A stretch of 49,295 nt of DNA from Smittium culicis (taxonomy: Eukaryota; Kickxellomycota; Harpellomycetes; Harpellales; Legeriomycetaceae). Position 1 is the first letter of the stretch; every line of letters begins with the position of its first letter. Where the stretch lies: contig LSSN01003237.1 in the NCBI GenBank assembly GCA_001970855.1, forward strand, positions 1 through 49,295, read 5' to 3'. Below are positions 36,202 through 47,593 of this stretch, one piece after another. The notes under the pieces are model-generated. The model ran no database searches. It had not been told where the DNA came from and saw only the letters and a list, made by a program, of their open reading frames with translations. The position numbers were made by a program, and so were the translations under genes.

Positions 36202-38925
36202 TTAATTATTAGCTAGTGAAGCAAGGTAATTGATTTTCATAGCGACTCTGATTTTTTGAAGTGTTATAGAAATTCTATCAGATCTTTTCTTCTGCTTGAT
36301 ACGGTTACTAATCTTGTTTCTGTGCTTTCTGGTTGGCCACATTTTAGCGACTAGTTCAAAACTCCAATATCTCATAATGTAAACTTTGACTACATCCAAG
36401 ATAATAAAGAATAAGAATGAAATCCCCAGCAAAACAGATCCCCAGACGAAACCAATTTTATCAACAAATCCTTCAATACCTACTGCACAAAGAATTGTAG
36501 CAAATACTTGTGTTGAAATTACAGCCACTGTGAATGTAAGTGAAGGCATATTTTTAAAGAAGAAATCACTTAATCTTGTAGAGAAAATAACAAAGTGAGG
36601 TGCCGATGAGATGTTCAAATATATAATTGATTGCATTCTATTATCCAATAGTTTCGCTTCATGTTTATCCATAAAAAGACTATTTGAAGGGACATTATAT
36701 ATATCTCTTGCTACAAAAAATACTGCGAATGACAAGAAGCTCAGTAATAGACCTAGAATGAAGGAAAGAGTAATCAATTGACCAATTCTCCACTTATCTG
36801 GTGATTTTGAAACTTGTGCGTTATCGAAGGCAATGACAATTGTTGCAGCATCATTCAAAACAGCTATAAGAATAAGAAGACTTGGCGACATTTGCCAGTT
36901 GAATGCTAAAGTGATAACAAAGAAAAATATCAAAAAGTGGATTGTTGATGTAATTCTGTAAAGTGCATAAGATCTCATTCTTTGGAAAATAGCTCTTGAG
37001 ACCATAATACCGTCAATAATAGATGATAACCCTGATTCTAGTAAAATAATATCAGCTGCAGCTCTAGCAGCATCAGTAGACCCGTGAACTGCAATACCTA
37101 CATTGGATTTTTTTAGTGCTGGGGCATCGTTTACACCGTCACCGGTCATTCCAACAATATGGCCCCTATCCTGAAGGTTTTCGATAATCATAAACTTATG
37201 TTCGGGAATAACTTCTGAGAAACCATCGGCTCTAAAGCACCTGCGGCGTTTTTCTTTGTCGCTTAATTTAGGATCAACTAGCTTTTCAGCACCCAAAATA
37301 ACTTGGTGCATACCCAATCGAGCAGCAACCTCTTTTGCGATAACCATCTGGTCTCCAGTAATCATTTTAATTGAAATACCCAATTCGTGACACTTCCTAA
37401 TAGTCGCAGCTGAATCAGGTCTTGGTGGATCAAGCAATGAAATCAAACCAACTAGTTCCCATCCTTCTTTAGAGTCGGTTCTATTTATTGCAACTCCTAG
37501 TGCTCTAAATCCGCGCTCTGCCATTTTATTGACCATATCAGTAGCTTCGTCATCTCCATTACATAGATTTATTATAACTTGAGGAGCACCTTTAGCCACT
37601 TGGAACTCTGATTTATCACTCAGATCCATAATTTTTGACTTTGTCATTTTTGTGCACGGATCAAATGGAGTAAATGATAGTACCTTATAGCCTGGAACTT
37701 TGTGGTCTTTAAGATTTTTTAGTTTTTCAACCTGTGTTGTTGCTGCAGTTCTCACTGCTGATTCAATTGGGTCGGCTGTTGCAGGTTCAGCGGCCAAATA
37801 AGCAAAGAATAGAAGGTCTTCGCTTGTATAGTCATCTTTTAGGAAAGGCTCATCAAAAGTAAGCTTATTCATAGTTAGGGTCCCTGTTTTATCCGAGCAA
37901 AGAATGGAAATAGAGGCCATTTCTTCAACTGCTGTCAACCTTTTTACGATTACATTCTTTTTAGCAAGCTGATTTGAACCAACGGCCATAGTGACTGAAA
38001 GTACTGTTGGTAAGCCTACAGGAATAGCTGCAACTGTTAAAACAACTACATCTTCCAAAGACTTGAGTAGAATTTCCTTGTTAAATTTATTGTTGTTCAT
38101 AGATAGCCTTTTCATAAATAGATAAGCGAATATAACCAAGACCATAGCAATGGTTATATATACTAGGAAATTTCCAATAGTATTGATAATGACTTGGAAG
38201 TGACCAGGCTCATTAGTGATTGCAATGAGACTTGCAGCCTTTCCAATAAATGTATTCTCTCCAGTATTAACTACAATAGCCTTCATTTGGCCTTGTTTGA
38301 CAACAGATGAAGAATAAATCATATCGTCTTTAGCCTTTTGAACTGGCAACGATTCACCAGTAAGACCAGCTTGGTCGACAAGCAAGTCTACTTCAGTTTC
38401 AGATCCGTCAACACCAATACCCAAGAGAAGAGCATCGGCTGGAACAATATCGCCCAAACGGATGATAACGACGTCACCAGGAACCAAAAGTTTGCTGTCA
38501 ATCTCAACGAGCTTCGAATCGCGCCATACTTTGCACTTGAGTGCCAAAGAATTTTTCAAACTGTCAACGGCAGACTCTGCTTTTGATTCTTCAAACCACC
38601 CGATAAAAGCGTTCAAAAAAAGCAAAGCTCCAATTATACCGAAATTGACCCAATCTTTCGTTATAGCGGTCAAGATCAATGCGAAATCGATCAAAAATGC
38701 TATCGAACCTCCAAAAAACGATAGAAAGTGTAGAAACTTATTCTTCTTCTTTTCAGCGATTTCATTTTTTCCAAACTTTTCAAGTCTTTCTTGGTACTCA
38801 GATTCAGTCAAACCAGTATCTGGATCAGTTTTTAAGAGAGGAAGTAGCTCTTTTGGGATTCCGTTAACCGAAGGAAGATCCTTCTCTTCATTGACATTAT
38901 TGTTTGATTTTGATTTTGATACCAT
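36202..38925 (-). CDS. PMA1: Plasma-membrane proton-pumping P3A-type ATPase
   Basis: Pumps H+ out of the cell using ATP and so powers nutrient uptake. Single exon, 907 residues, the size normal for fungal Pma1. Cytosolic N-terminus, then M1-M2 (about 65-112), actuator domain with LTGES (188-192), M3-M4 with IPVGLP (301-306), phosphorylation motif CSDKTGTLT (343-351, Asp345), nucleotide-binding domain with KGAP (445-448) and MITGDQ (521-526), hinge MTGDGVNDAPALKKS (593-607), M5-M10 with NDAATIVIAFDN in M6 (Asp692, the proton-binding position of the family), and a short basic C-terminal tail where autoinhibition would be expected. The ATG is the first of the frame and precedes an acidic head (VNEEKDLPSV). 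Codons are less AT-biased than in ATR, as expected for an abundant protein. Confidence 0.96.
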   Translation of the reverse strand: MVSKSKSNNNVNEEKDLPSVNGIPKELLPLLKTDPDTGLTESEYQERLEKFGKNEIAEKKKNKFLHFLSFFGGSIAFLIDFALILTAITKDWVNFGIIGALLFLNAFIGWFEESKAESAVDSLKNSLALKCKVWRDSKLVEIDSKLLVPGDVVIIRLGDIVPADALLLGIGVDGSETEVDLLVDQAGLTGESLPVQKAKDDMIYSSSVVKQGQMKAIVVNTGENTFIGKAASLIAITNEPGHFQVIINTIGNFLVYITIAMVLVIFAYLFMKRLSMNNNKFNKEILLKSLEDVVVLTVAAIPVGLPTVLSVTMAVGSNQLAKKNVIVKRLTAVEEMASISILCSDKTGTLTMNKLTFDEPFLKDDYTSEDLLFFAYLAAEPATADPIESAVRTAATTQVEKLKNLKDHKVPGYKVLSFTPFDPCTKMTKSKIMDLSDKSEFQVAKGAPQVIINLCNGDDEATDMVNKMAERGFRALGVAINRTDSKEGWELVGLISLLDPPRPDSAATIRKCHELGISIKMITGDQMVIAKEVAARLGMHQVILGAEKLVDPKLSDKEKRRRCFRADGFSEVIPEHKFMIIENLQDRGHIVGMTGDGVNDAPALKKSNVGIAVHGSTDAARAAADIILLESGLSSIIDGIMVSRAIFQRMRSYALYRITSTIHFLIFFFVITLAFNWQMSPSLLILIAVLNDAATIVIAFDNAQVSKSPDKWRIGQLITLSFILGLLLSFLSFAVFFVARDIYNVPSNSLFMDKHEAKLLDNRMQSIIYLNISSAPHFVIFSTRLSDFFFKNMPSLTFTVAVISTQVFATILCAVGIEGFVDKIGFVWGSVLLGISFLFFIILDVVKVYIMRYWSFELVAKMWPTRKHRNKISNRIKQKKRSDRISITLQKIRVAMKINYLASLANN

Positions 38926-41643
38926 TTTAATTTGAGCAATAAGAAATTTTTATAATATTTTTAAAAGCCTAAAGTCCTACTTTTTTCTTGTGAGTAAAAA
39001 TAATGTTTTTTTTTAGTTGAAACGAATAGGTTTGAAAGGATTAGACTCGTTATATTTGCTAAATACTATTTGATTTTTTGGGAATTCAATCGTCAACCGC
39101 TTAATAAATATCAAATATTCAACTAAAAATATAAGTGACTATAGTACAAAGCCTTATTCGAGGTTTCAAGTTTGATGTTGGTATAGAATAGCTATTTTAC
39201 GATACTCGTAAAAATGAGGAATATAATATTTGGTAAAGAGTTTTTATCAGAAAATAAATACTTTATAAGTATAAAGTTGTATCTTTATAATAATAAGATG
39301 AATACAAGTCGATAAAAATTACTAAATAAAATTAGAGGAAATTTAGATTTTTAAATTTTTTTTAATTGTTTTTGTATTTTATTTTTTTGCTTTTTTCTTT
39401 TTTGGTGTTTTTAATAGTAGTTTATACAATTATAAAAGGTAAAAGATGTAAACTGATAACTGGGCAAAGGTGTTTAAATAAATTAATATTTATTATCAGG
39501 CGAATTAATTTATAATATTCTGATTTTTAAAAATGTGCCACATTTGGTCACCTTTATATAGAATTTTTTTTTCTTGTGATTCATTTTTTTCTAATTCTAT
39601 TAGAGTCACGTTTTAGTACTGACTACAAGCCACTTTCTGATACTAGTTATGAAATTTTTTCATACATTTTTTTTCCTCTTAAAATTCATTGAGCTTAGAG
39701 CCCGTGGTAAAAATCTATTTGGAATGATTGACTATAACTTCAAGTTGAAGCTATGACGATGAATTTAAAAAACAGATGCGCTAGAATACACAATTTAATA
39801 TTAATCTTGCAAACCTCCACCCCTCCCAAATAAAATATGTATAAATATTTGTATATGTATGTAGTAGTTAATATAAATAATATCGATACTAGAATCTTTA
39901 CATTTTTACTTATTTTTTGCATACCAGTCGCAGAATAATAAAAATGGTGGGCTAATACTAAATATTGCATATTTTTTATGCTGACATAGCCTTCAAATAA
40001 TCGTTATATTTTTATTAAAATTGTATGTCTGGATTTTTTTTTCTTCAAGATGTATTATCTGTATCTATTATAATTTTTTTAAATTGCTGTAATTTTCAGG
40101 AATTCTATTTTAATTTTCGAATTCACGTTATCGCGAACAATTTTCAAATATTCATTGATACATATTTTTTTTTCAACGCTATGAAAAGTATTACATTAAA
40201 AAAAAATTTTTTTTGGAGCACATAAATATCATACTAACAAAAAAATATAACGAAATAATTTTAAAGTTAATATTGTTGGTTCATTAAATTTTATGTCGAT
40301 CTTTTTAATGTTAGACAGGATAAATGTGTTTTAAATTATACTTTATATTTTATAATAGCTCATAGAATTTTTTTTTTTAAAAAAAAAGACTAAAAGCAAA
40401 GCAATAAAAAAATAATAATCATAAAGGTTATTCTTTTAAATGCTTCTCTATTAGGTCTTAAATACTTATAAGTTTATAAAGCCATTGAAAATTATTCTAT
40501 CTATGACTTTAAAACGCAATTACATGTGATGCAAGTATGAAAATTAATTTTGTTTGTTTGAAATAAGAATACGCACAACCAAATAAACTACTTGACAAAA
40601 ATGTATGAAATAACTCTTTATGAAAAATTATTTTTATTATGATTAAATTATACAGTTGATCAACTTTTTTTTTTCTATATCAAATGACTCTAATGCTTTA
40701 GCAAATTTTTTTACTGATACTATATTAGTTTTTTATAGGAAGTCCTTTATTAGTACTTAAAAATAAGGTAAATTTTTTAGGAAGCTATCAACATTTGAAA
40801 GCATAATCCATGCTTTTTGCCATACTTTATACAATCGAGAAATGAGTGTGGATATGCTATATTGCGTATAAGATTTTCACAACCAAATTTACAATTATTA
40901 ATGTGCATAGATTGCTAAAAAATATTTTAACGTTGATAATAATATTAAAAAATAATATCAGCATTTTGCACTGCTTTATGTTCCGTTAATAATGAAACTA
41001 AATCTTTTGATTATTAGAACTTATTTACACAGAAATTAACAATATTAGCGAAATTAATAAAAAAAAAATAAAGCTAATTGCTCGAAAAGTATCTAGTGGA
41101 TATAGAGCTTAAAGAGTGTGTACAAATAATAGAAAGTTACGTGCATCGTTGGTGTAGAAATATTAAATTATTTCACTCCGATTAAATTTGATTATACTGA
41201 TAACTTTTACCAAATCATTATAATGATTAAACGCATTAAAAGCTATTTTTGTGTTGAAAAAAGCGAATTTTTTTAAAAGTTTATTTTTTTAGGGCGTAAG
41301 TAGATTTTTACTGTAATGATAAAGTTTTGAGGGATATTTAATTTTCCCATAGTTGACGCTTTTAAATTTATAAAATGTAAAATATTCAATAAAATACTGA
41401 ATTCATTAATCGTTGGTGTACAAAGTTGGTTTTTTACATTAATTTATAATATATATAAATTGGAATAATAGAATGCATCAACAACATAAATTGGTTAACA
41501 AGAATTTTTTAGGTAGTAAAAGAATTTGAATAAATAAATTTATGGTTATAAATATTTATGATTAAAAAATAATGGGATATAAGGATTTTTTATGGGTGAG
41601 AGGAGGGGGGTTAAGGGACAGGAAATAAAATACAAATATAAAC
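38926..41643. other. AT-rich spacer
   Basis: Holds the PMA1 promoter just above 38925 and the pinin 3' flank below 41644. Only short AT-composed frames (for example 39740-39970 and 40025-40225), long A/T runs such as 40368-40388, and a G-rich patch at 41597-41618. No gene or RNA recognised. Confidence 0.6.
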
Positions 41644-42525
41644 TTAACTGTCGAGATCCATTTCAAGACTACAGCGATTTAAAGTGGATATTTCGGCATC
41701 ATTTTTGAGTTCAAGATCATTTAACAAAGCGCTAAATTCAAGTTTCACTTTAGCTATTTGTGAATCAATAATTTTTTTATGGTAGGGAGACAGTTTAGCA
41801 GGAATAAAAGTTAAAATCGGGGTAGTCTTAGTTCTTAGTTTTGAAGCTTTGGCAATTTTGGCATTATATAAACGCTTTTGAGAGATGAATTTTTCGGATT
41901 CCTTTAAATGGGCAGAATTAATCTTTTCTTTATCTTTTTTTTCGAAAACTTCCATTCTTTCCTTGAAGAGCTTTTCTCTTAATCTGGACTCTAAATCTTC
42001 TTTTGTTTTTTGCTAATTTTTTTTTGAGTAAGTAATTGTTAAGACTGATTAAAATTTAGTTTCTTTGATAAAAATTCTATTAAAAATTTTCATTAAGATT
42101 GAAAGGATGTAAGCTTACTTTTTCCGATTTGACTTGTAGATCTTGTTTTACTTTAGCTAAAGTACCAACTAGACGACTAAATGCAGCTTTACTGCCTTGC
42201 TCTGTAAGCTTTTTGTTTCTGGAAATAACTTCATGAGTTTCATTTTCTGTAAGCTTTGATGGTTCTATCTGTTGATTGATTTCGATAATATCTATATTTT
42301 CGCTTCTTTGCAGCTAAAGAGTAAAAAGAGGAGGTAAATATATAGATGCTTATAAAATATGTTTTAAGAATAAGTTACCACATCATCTCTTCCGGGGCTT
42401 AGTGATAAATCGTTTGTCTCTTGACTAATTAAAGTTAGATAGGGGATTTATTATTAAAAGCGAATTCCTATTTATGAAATTAATAGTTGTTTGATAGATA
42501 ATAGCAGGTATTTAAATTACCTCAT
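41644..42525 (-). CDS. Pinin/SDK/memA-domain protein (compact pinin homologue)
   Basis: Pinin is a nuclear protein that associates with the exon-junction complex and splicing factors (RNPS1, SR-related proteins). Exons 42525-42521, 42424-42379, 42313-42119, 42012-41644; total 615 nt, 204 residues, all phases consistent. The N-terminus MSQETNDLSLSPGRDDV resembles the pinin N-terminal GRDPNDV block. The core SRNKKLTEQGSKAAFSRLVG then GTLAKVKQDL matches the RNRRIFGLLMGTLQKFKQ block of vertebrate pinin. A charged helical stretch (ESRLREKLFKERMEVFEKKD) follows, then LRTKTTPILTFIPAKLSP, equivalent to IRTKTKPHLFYIPGRMCP. Human pinin is 717 residues; the long Ser/Arg-rich tail is absent here. The first exon holds only ATGAG. 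The family call rests on two conserved blocks and their order. Confidence 0.85.
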
Positions 42526-44515
42526 TATAATATTTTATTTCGAAGAGAAAATAGAACTACACTGTATGCATAAAGTATAAAACAGTTCTCTATTAAATTT
42601 TAAAGCTATTAATTATTTTGTCTTTAGAAGATTATAATAACTTTTAAATTTTCAAAATGTATAAATGGATCGTACATATTGTTTTTATAAAATCTCAGGC
42701 AATTATTCAATTTTTTTTATCGTAAAACTACATTTATATTGGTTCAAGAAATCTAGAAAGCGATACTATAATATTCTTTTTAGCAAATCAATTATATTTT
42801 TCATTCTGGTATCAAATCACTTTTCTTTATGAATGTTTATAAATTCAATTCTACAAATCACATAAGGTCGTTTTTCATTCATTGGCAAGTTGTATTTCGG
42901 TATGAGAAACTATATTTTTCAGTAATTATAATTGGTTTGAATAGATTTGACAGATATAATTGCAGCTAATGGATATTGATTTAAAGAGCTTATAATAATA
43001 GCAGGATTATAGAGATATTAGTATCTATTGGCTAGATTAATATACTATTATTGGATAAGCCTAGTTCATTTTATCCAGTATAGCATTTTTATTGGCTTTG
43101 ATTACTTTTTAGTGCTTTATAATTCCAATCACATATATAGGCATTTAAATCATATGGCAATAATTAGCTTTATTAAAATATGAAATCTTGCTTAGTAAAC
43201 TGCTAATTAACTCTAAATGCAAAAATAGAGAGCGGACCGGCTATAATATTAAATAGAGTTTGGAGCATCAAGTCCATAAAGGGCTATCAAAATAATAAAA
43301 AGACCTACAATATATTACCAGAATAATGCGATCGCATAAACCTGCAGTTAGTAAAGAAGTGAACATGGATTAGGCTTTCAATTTGGTTTTATTTATTGAT
43401 TATATGATTTGCATACTAAATCGTAAAAACAATAATAGCTATTTTATTTCTAGCTTTCAGTCCTATAAAGTGGATTACTTAACGCACCTTATTGTGATAT
43501 GATTTCTTAAATGAGCCAGGCTTAATGTTTACTACTCAGTCTGCTAAAATTCTGTAAGCACATACTCCAACTACATACCTTGAAATTCATGTTTGTAGCC
43601 TTTATCATCCAAGCTCAAATGTTAATTTTTTTATATTCGATTACCATTGGCTGGACTTTATCTGTGTTTAGCAATGATTTGTTTTTATATTTTATAGTTT
43701 GCAGCTATTGGATGCCCTATTCAACCTATTCTACCCTATATATTTACATAGATAAGATTTATTGGCCCCGAATTCTAGGCTAATCAGTTCGCTGTTGTTA
43801 ATGTCTCATTGGTCCACTGAATCAACTTTGAAAAAAATGGCGTTTAGTTTAGGGTCCAGTTCCACAAGCTTGGGTATTATCTGACTTTAACTCGCCAGAA
43901 TAATTTTACTCGTAAGCTATTATATCTGGGTTAGCTGGTTGAAAATAGCTAATTCTGAGCCTAAATCTCAAGATACGGTGCGAAAAAATTATTAAAATGC
44001 CGTAGATTTATTTATTTTTGATCTGCCAATAGATATATATTTTTATCTTTTAATCTCTTCTCGTTTATTTACGTTTATATAACACAGCGAATAATAAGAG
44101 CCTCAGCTTCCTTACCGAAAACCCTCATTTTATGATTAGAGTTTATTGGCTGCTTATTGGGTATCAGCAATCCAAATGGCTGCTCTCATATACCCATATT
44201 GAGCTATTAAATATCAATGTATGCTTGCAGCTATTCGATTTACAGTACACTGCCAAATGATCTGTTCTAATTCACTTATCGCTCCTTGATTACAGCCATT
44301 CTATTTGCTTTAAAAAAAAAAAAATTTTTTTTGGCCAAAGTTTATGGTGTCAAGCTAAATTTTCATACGCACTTCCGTCAGCTCTTATACTAGTCAGTTC
44401 TTTGAAATTGCATATAAGCCTTAATTAAATCCCATTATTTCTTGCTTATCTTTTATACTCCTCGTTTTTATATTCCCTTTTACATTCCCCCTATTCAATA
44501 AATAATATATTCGCC
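42526..44515. promoter_or_regulatory. Divergent intergenic region between pinin and Kap123, with CCAAT-box cluster
   Basis: Bidirectional promoter region. ATTGG (CCAAT on the minus strand) occurs at 43027, 43050, 43091, 43646, 43707, 43761, 43808, 44145 and 44156, and four of these are ATTGGCT, the inverted AGCCAAT box bound by HAP/NF-Y complexes. A pyrimidine-rich stretch (44450-44500) and CGCCATGG context lead into the Kap123 start. A 67-codon hydrophobic frame (43580-43783) is open but looks like chance. Confidence 0.45.
44450..44515 (+). promoter_or_regulatory. Pyrimidine-rich leader upstream of Kap123
   Basis: The 66 bases before the ATG are CT-rich blocks (CTCCTCG, ATTCCC, TTCCCCCTATTC) followed by an A-rich run-in. 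CT-rich tracts followed by A-rich leaders are typical of highly transcribed fungal genes. Inference from composition and position only. Confidence 0.4.
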
Positions 44516-47500
44516 ATGGATCAAGCTTTAGTATCAAATCTACAAACCCAGCTACACCAGCTCGTTTTTGCTACCAGCACTGAAGCTATCCAACAAATAA
44601 CTTCCGAGTTAAGCGAAAAATATTATTCAAGCAACACCTGCATCCCTGCTCTTGTTGAAATCTCCACCTCTGCCCCCGATTGGCAAGTTCGCCAATTAGC
44701 CGCCGTTGAACTTAGAAAAAGAATCCCTAAATTCTGGTCTGAGCTTGATGAAGCCGTCCGCGTCTCTATTAAAGACCATTTACTCAAACAAATCTTAGTA
44801 GAACAAGACGTCCTAACAAGACACGGTTTGGCTCGCGTTATCTCCTCCATAGCTAAAATTGACATCCCTGATAACGCCTGGCCCGTACTCGTTGAATTCC
44901 TTTACTCTTGCTGTACCAGACAAGAAGCCGCACACCGTGAAATCGGTGTATACGTCTTGGACTCTTTACTGGAATTTGTCTCTGACTCCATTTCTCAACA
45001 TTTCGGCACTCTAATAACCCTCTTCAGCAATCTAATCAAAGACCCTGAATCTATCCAAGTCAGAGTCACTACCATGCAAGCTCTTGGAAAATTGGGTGAA
45101 TGGATTGAGCCAGATAGCAAGGCTGATGTCTCTCGCTTCCAAGAACTTGTCCCCTCCATGGCTCAAGTCCTTGAAGCTTGCTTAGCTGCCGGTGATGAAG
45201 ATAACGCCGGTATCTGCTTCGAAGTTTTCAACATTTTGCTCCTACTAGAAGCTCCACTCCTAAACAAACATATGGCTGATCTCATTGAATTTTCTCTTGT
45301 TGTCGGATCAAACAAAGAACTTGACGATAACCTTAGAATCATGGCCCTTAACTTCTTGGTTTGGACCTCTACTTATAAAAGAACCCGCCTCCAGAAACTC
45401 AAAATTGTCCCCAACCTTATTGAACGACTCATGATGATCTCTACTGAAGAAGATTCTGATGACATCGATGAAGATTCTCCCTCAAGAGTTTCTTTAAGAG
45501 TATTGAACGTTCTATCCACCAACCTCCCCCCTGCCCAAGTATTTCCTATTGTTGTCAACAACATTGTCCAATATATGCAAAACTCTGATCCTATGGTCAG
45601 AAAAGGTGGTATGCTCTCATTAGCCATCACTATCGAAGGAAGCGTTGATTTTGCTCGTAACCAAGTTTCTGATTTAGTCCAACTTATTTGTATGGCTCTC
45701 CAGGATTCTGACAAAAAAGTCCAACGTGCTGCCTGTATGACTCTTGGCTGCTTTGCTGATGAACTTTCTGATGAAATTTCTCAATTCCACTCCCAACTTT
45801 TACCCCGCGTCTTGGAAATATTGTCCACCGATAACAACGTTGAAATGGGTAAACACGCTTGTAACGCTCTTGATGCCATTCTAGAAGGATTGGGCTCCAA
45901 TGTAATCCCATACTTACCTCAGTTAATGCAACAGCTGATTAATCAACTAGATAACGGATCAAGCGTTGTCAAACCTATGGCTTTAGCTGCTATTGGCAGT
46001 GCTGCTCACGCCGCTGGACCTGAATTTGCTCCTTACTTTAAAGAAGTAATGATTAGAATCGGCCATGCCATGTCTTTGACTGATTCAGAAGAAAATATCT
46101 CTCTCAGAGGTGTTGCCACTGATACCGCCGGTACCCTTGCAGAATCAATGGGTGCTGCCGAATTCAGACCTTACTTGGAAGATACTATGAAACTGGCCTT
46201 CCAAGGAATGCACATGAATGCTTCTACTCTCCGTGACTGCGGATTTTGTTTCTTTGGCGTTTTGAGCAGAGTCTTTGGTGCTGATTTCACCACTTTCCTA
46301 CCACACATTGTTCCTGAAATTCTTGCCACTTTTGCTCTTGATGAAACTGTAACTAACATCGAAACCTCTGAAAATTTGGACGATGAAGATGAAAGTGACT
46401 TCAACGTAAACACTGCCATTTCTGACGAAAAGGAAATCGCTTCTGACTGCGCTGGTGAACTCTTTGTCAACTCGCGCGCTGGATTCTTACCTTACGTAAC
46501 AGAAGTTTCTACTGAATTGGTTAAACTACTCTCAAACTATTCTGACAATGTTAGAAAGTCTGCTATCAGCGCCCTCTTTGCATTCGTAACTACTTTCTCT
46601 TCAATGGGTGCTGATGAACCTTGGACTCCTGGACTTAACTTGAAATTCCCAGTTCACGAAAATGTTGCCTCTATCATTAAACTCGTTATGCCTGCTATCA
46701 TTGCCGCATGGGAGGATGAAAGTGAACCTATGGTTGTCACCAGAATTTTAGTTGAATTAAGAATTGCCATGTCTCAAGTTGGCCCTGCTTTGATCCAACC
46801 ATATATTGAACCCATCAATGACTTCCTCAAACAATTGTTGCAAAAACAAGCTCTCTGCCAGCTTCCTGATGTTGATGACGAAGATGATTTGTTGGACTCT
46901 GATGAACTTGCTGAATATGATTCTCTTCTAATTGGAGCTACTGGCGATTGTGTTTCTGAAATCTCACACGTACTAGGCGCTGATTTTGCACCATACCTTG
47001 AAGTTTTCCTACCATTAATTACCAACTATTACAAACCTACTTGTGCCTTGCCTGAAAGATCTATGAGTGTTGGCTGCTTGTCTGAAACTACCAAAAATAT
47101 GGAGGGAAGCATTTCACCTTTTGCTGAAAAACTATATACTTTATTCATGGCCGGCCTCAACGACCCTGAAAATGAGGTCAAATCAAACTCTGCTTATGGT
47201 ATTGGTCTTTTGGTTTACTACGTTAAAGTTGATTGGAGCCAACAAATTGTTAATATCCTTAGTAGCTTGGCTGCACTATTCAATGTCAAATCCAACAACT
47301 CTAACATTGTTGACAATGCTTGTGGTGCCGTCGCCAGACTGATTTTGAGTGTTCCTAGCATCATTCCTCTTAACGAAGTTCTCCCTGTTTGGCTATCAAA
47401 TTTACCAATAAAAATTGATCACCAAGAAGACGAACCTGTATATAATGCCCTTGTTTTCTTGATTGAAAATAACTCTAGCATTCTTCAACCACATTCACAA

Positions 47501-47593
47501 GCTCTTAACACCATTATTCGTCAATCACTTGAAAATCCAGAATGCCTGATGAGTGACGAAGCCAAGTCTAAGCTCGCTAGTTATGCTAATTAA
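44516..47593 (+). CDS. KAP123: Karyopherin beta, Kap123/importin-4 type nuclear import receptor
   Basis: HEAT-repeat import receptor that carries ribosomal proteins and histones into the nucleus, releasing cargo on Ran-GTP. Single exon, 1025 residues, slightly shorter than yeast Kap123 (1113). The N-terminus carries an importin-beta N-terminal-like first repeat: WQVRQLAAVELRKRIPKFW (about 57-75). HEAT repeats fill the protein, with QRAACMTLGCFADE, GKHACNALDAILEGLG and YLEDTMKLAFQGMHMN. There are acidic loops (EEDSDDIDED; DVDDEDDLLDSDELAEYD), and the C-terminal block EVKSNSAYGIGLLVYY, DNACGAVARLIL, PLNEVLPVWLSNLPIK is characteristic of Kap123/IPO4 and separates it from importin-5/Kap121. CGCCATGG is a good start context. 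C-ending codons are much more common than in ATR or the mannosyltransferase. Confidence 0.94.
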   Translation: MDQALVSNLQTQLHQLVFATSTEAIQQITSELSEKYYSSNTCIPALVEISTSAPDWQVRQLAAVELRKRIPKFWSELDEAVRVSIKDHLLKQILVEQDVLTRHGLARVISSIAKIDIPDNAWPVLVEFLYSCCTRQEAAHREIGVYVLDSLLEFVSDSISQHFGTLITLFSNLIKDPESIQVRVTTMQALGKLGEWIEPDSKADVSRFQELVPSMAQVLEACLAAGDEDNAGICFEVFNILLLLEAPLLNKHMADLIEFSLVVGSNKELDDNLRIMALNFLVWTSTYKRTRLQKLKIVPNLIERLMMISTEEDSDDIDEDSPSRVSLRVLNVLSTNLPPAQVFPIVVNNIVQYMQNSDPMVRKGGMLSLAITIEGSVDFARNQVSDLVQLICMALQDSDKKVQRAACMTLGCFADELSDEISQFHSQLLPRVLEILSTDNNVEMGKHACNALDAILEGLGSNVIPYLPQLMQQLINQLDNGSSVVKPMALAAIGSAAHAAGPEFAPYFKEVMIRIGHAMSLTDSEENISLRGVATDTAGTLAESMGAAEFRPYLEDTMKLAFQGMHMNASTLRDCGFCFFGVLSRVFGADFTTFLPHIVPEILATFALDETVTNIETSENLDDEDESDFNVNTAISDEKEIASDCAGELFVNSRAGFLPYVTEVSTELVKLLSNYSDNVRKSAISALFAFVTTFSSMGADEPWTPGLNLKFPVHENVASIIKLVMPAIIAAWEDESEPMVVTRILVELRIAMSQVGPALIQPYIEPINDFLKQLLQKQALCQLPDVDDEDDLLDSDELAEYDSLLIGATGDCVSEISHVLGADFAPYLEVFLPLITNYYKPTCALPERSMSVGCLSETTKNMEGSISPFAEKLYTLFMAGLNDPENEVKSNSAYGIGLLVYYVKVDWSQQIVNILSSLAALFNVKSNNSNIVDNACGAVARLILSVPSIIPLNEVLPVWLSNLPIKIDHQEDEPVYNALVFLIENNSSILQPHSQALNTIIRQSLENPECLMSDEAKSKLASYAN

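Noticed and set aside
36386..38935. Plus-strand frames opposite PMA1 (including a 157-codon one at 38462)
   Set aside because: Shadows of the strongly conserved ATPase on the minus strand.
43580..43783. 67-codon hydrophobic frame possibly encoding a membrane peptide
   Set aside because: Overlaps the CCAAT-rich promoter region; Tyr/Ile/Phe-rich composition fits chance.
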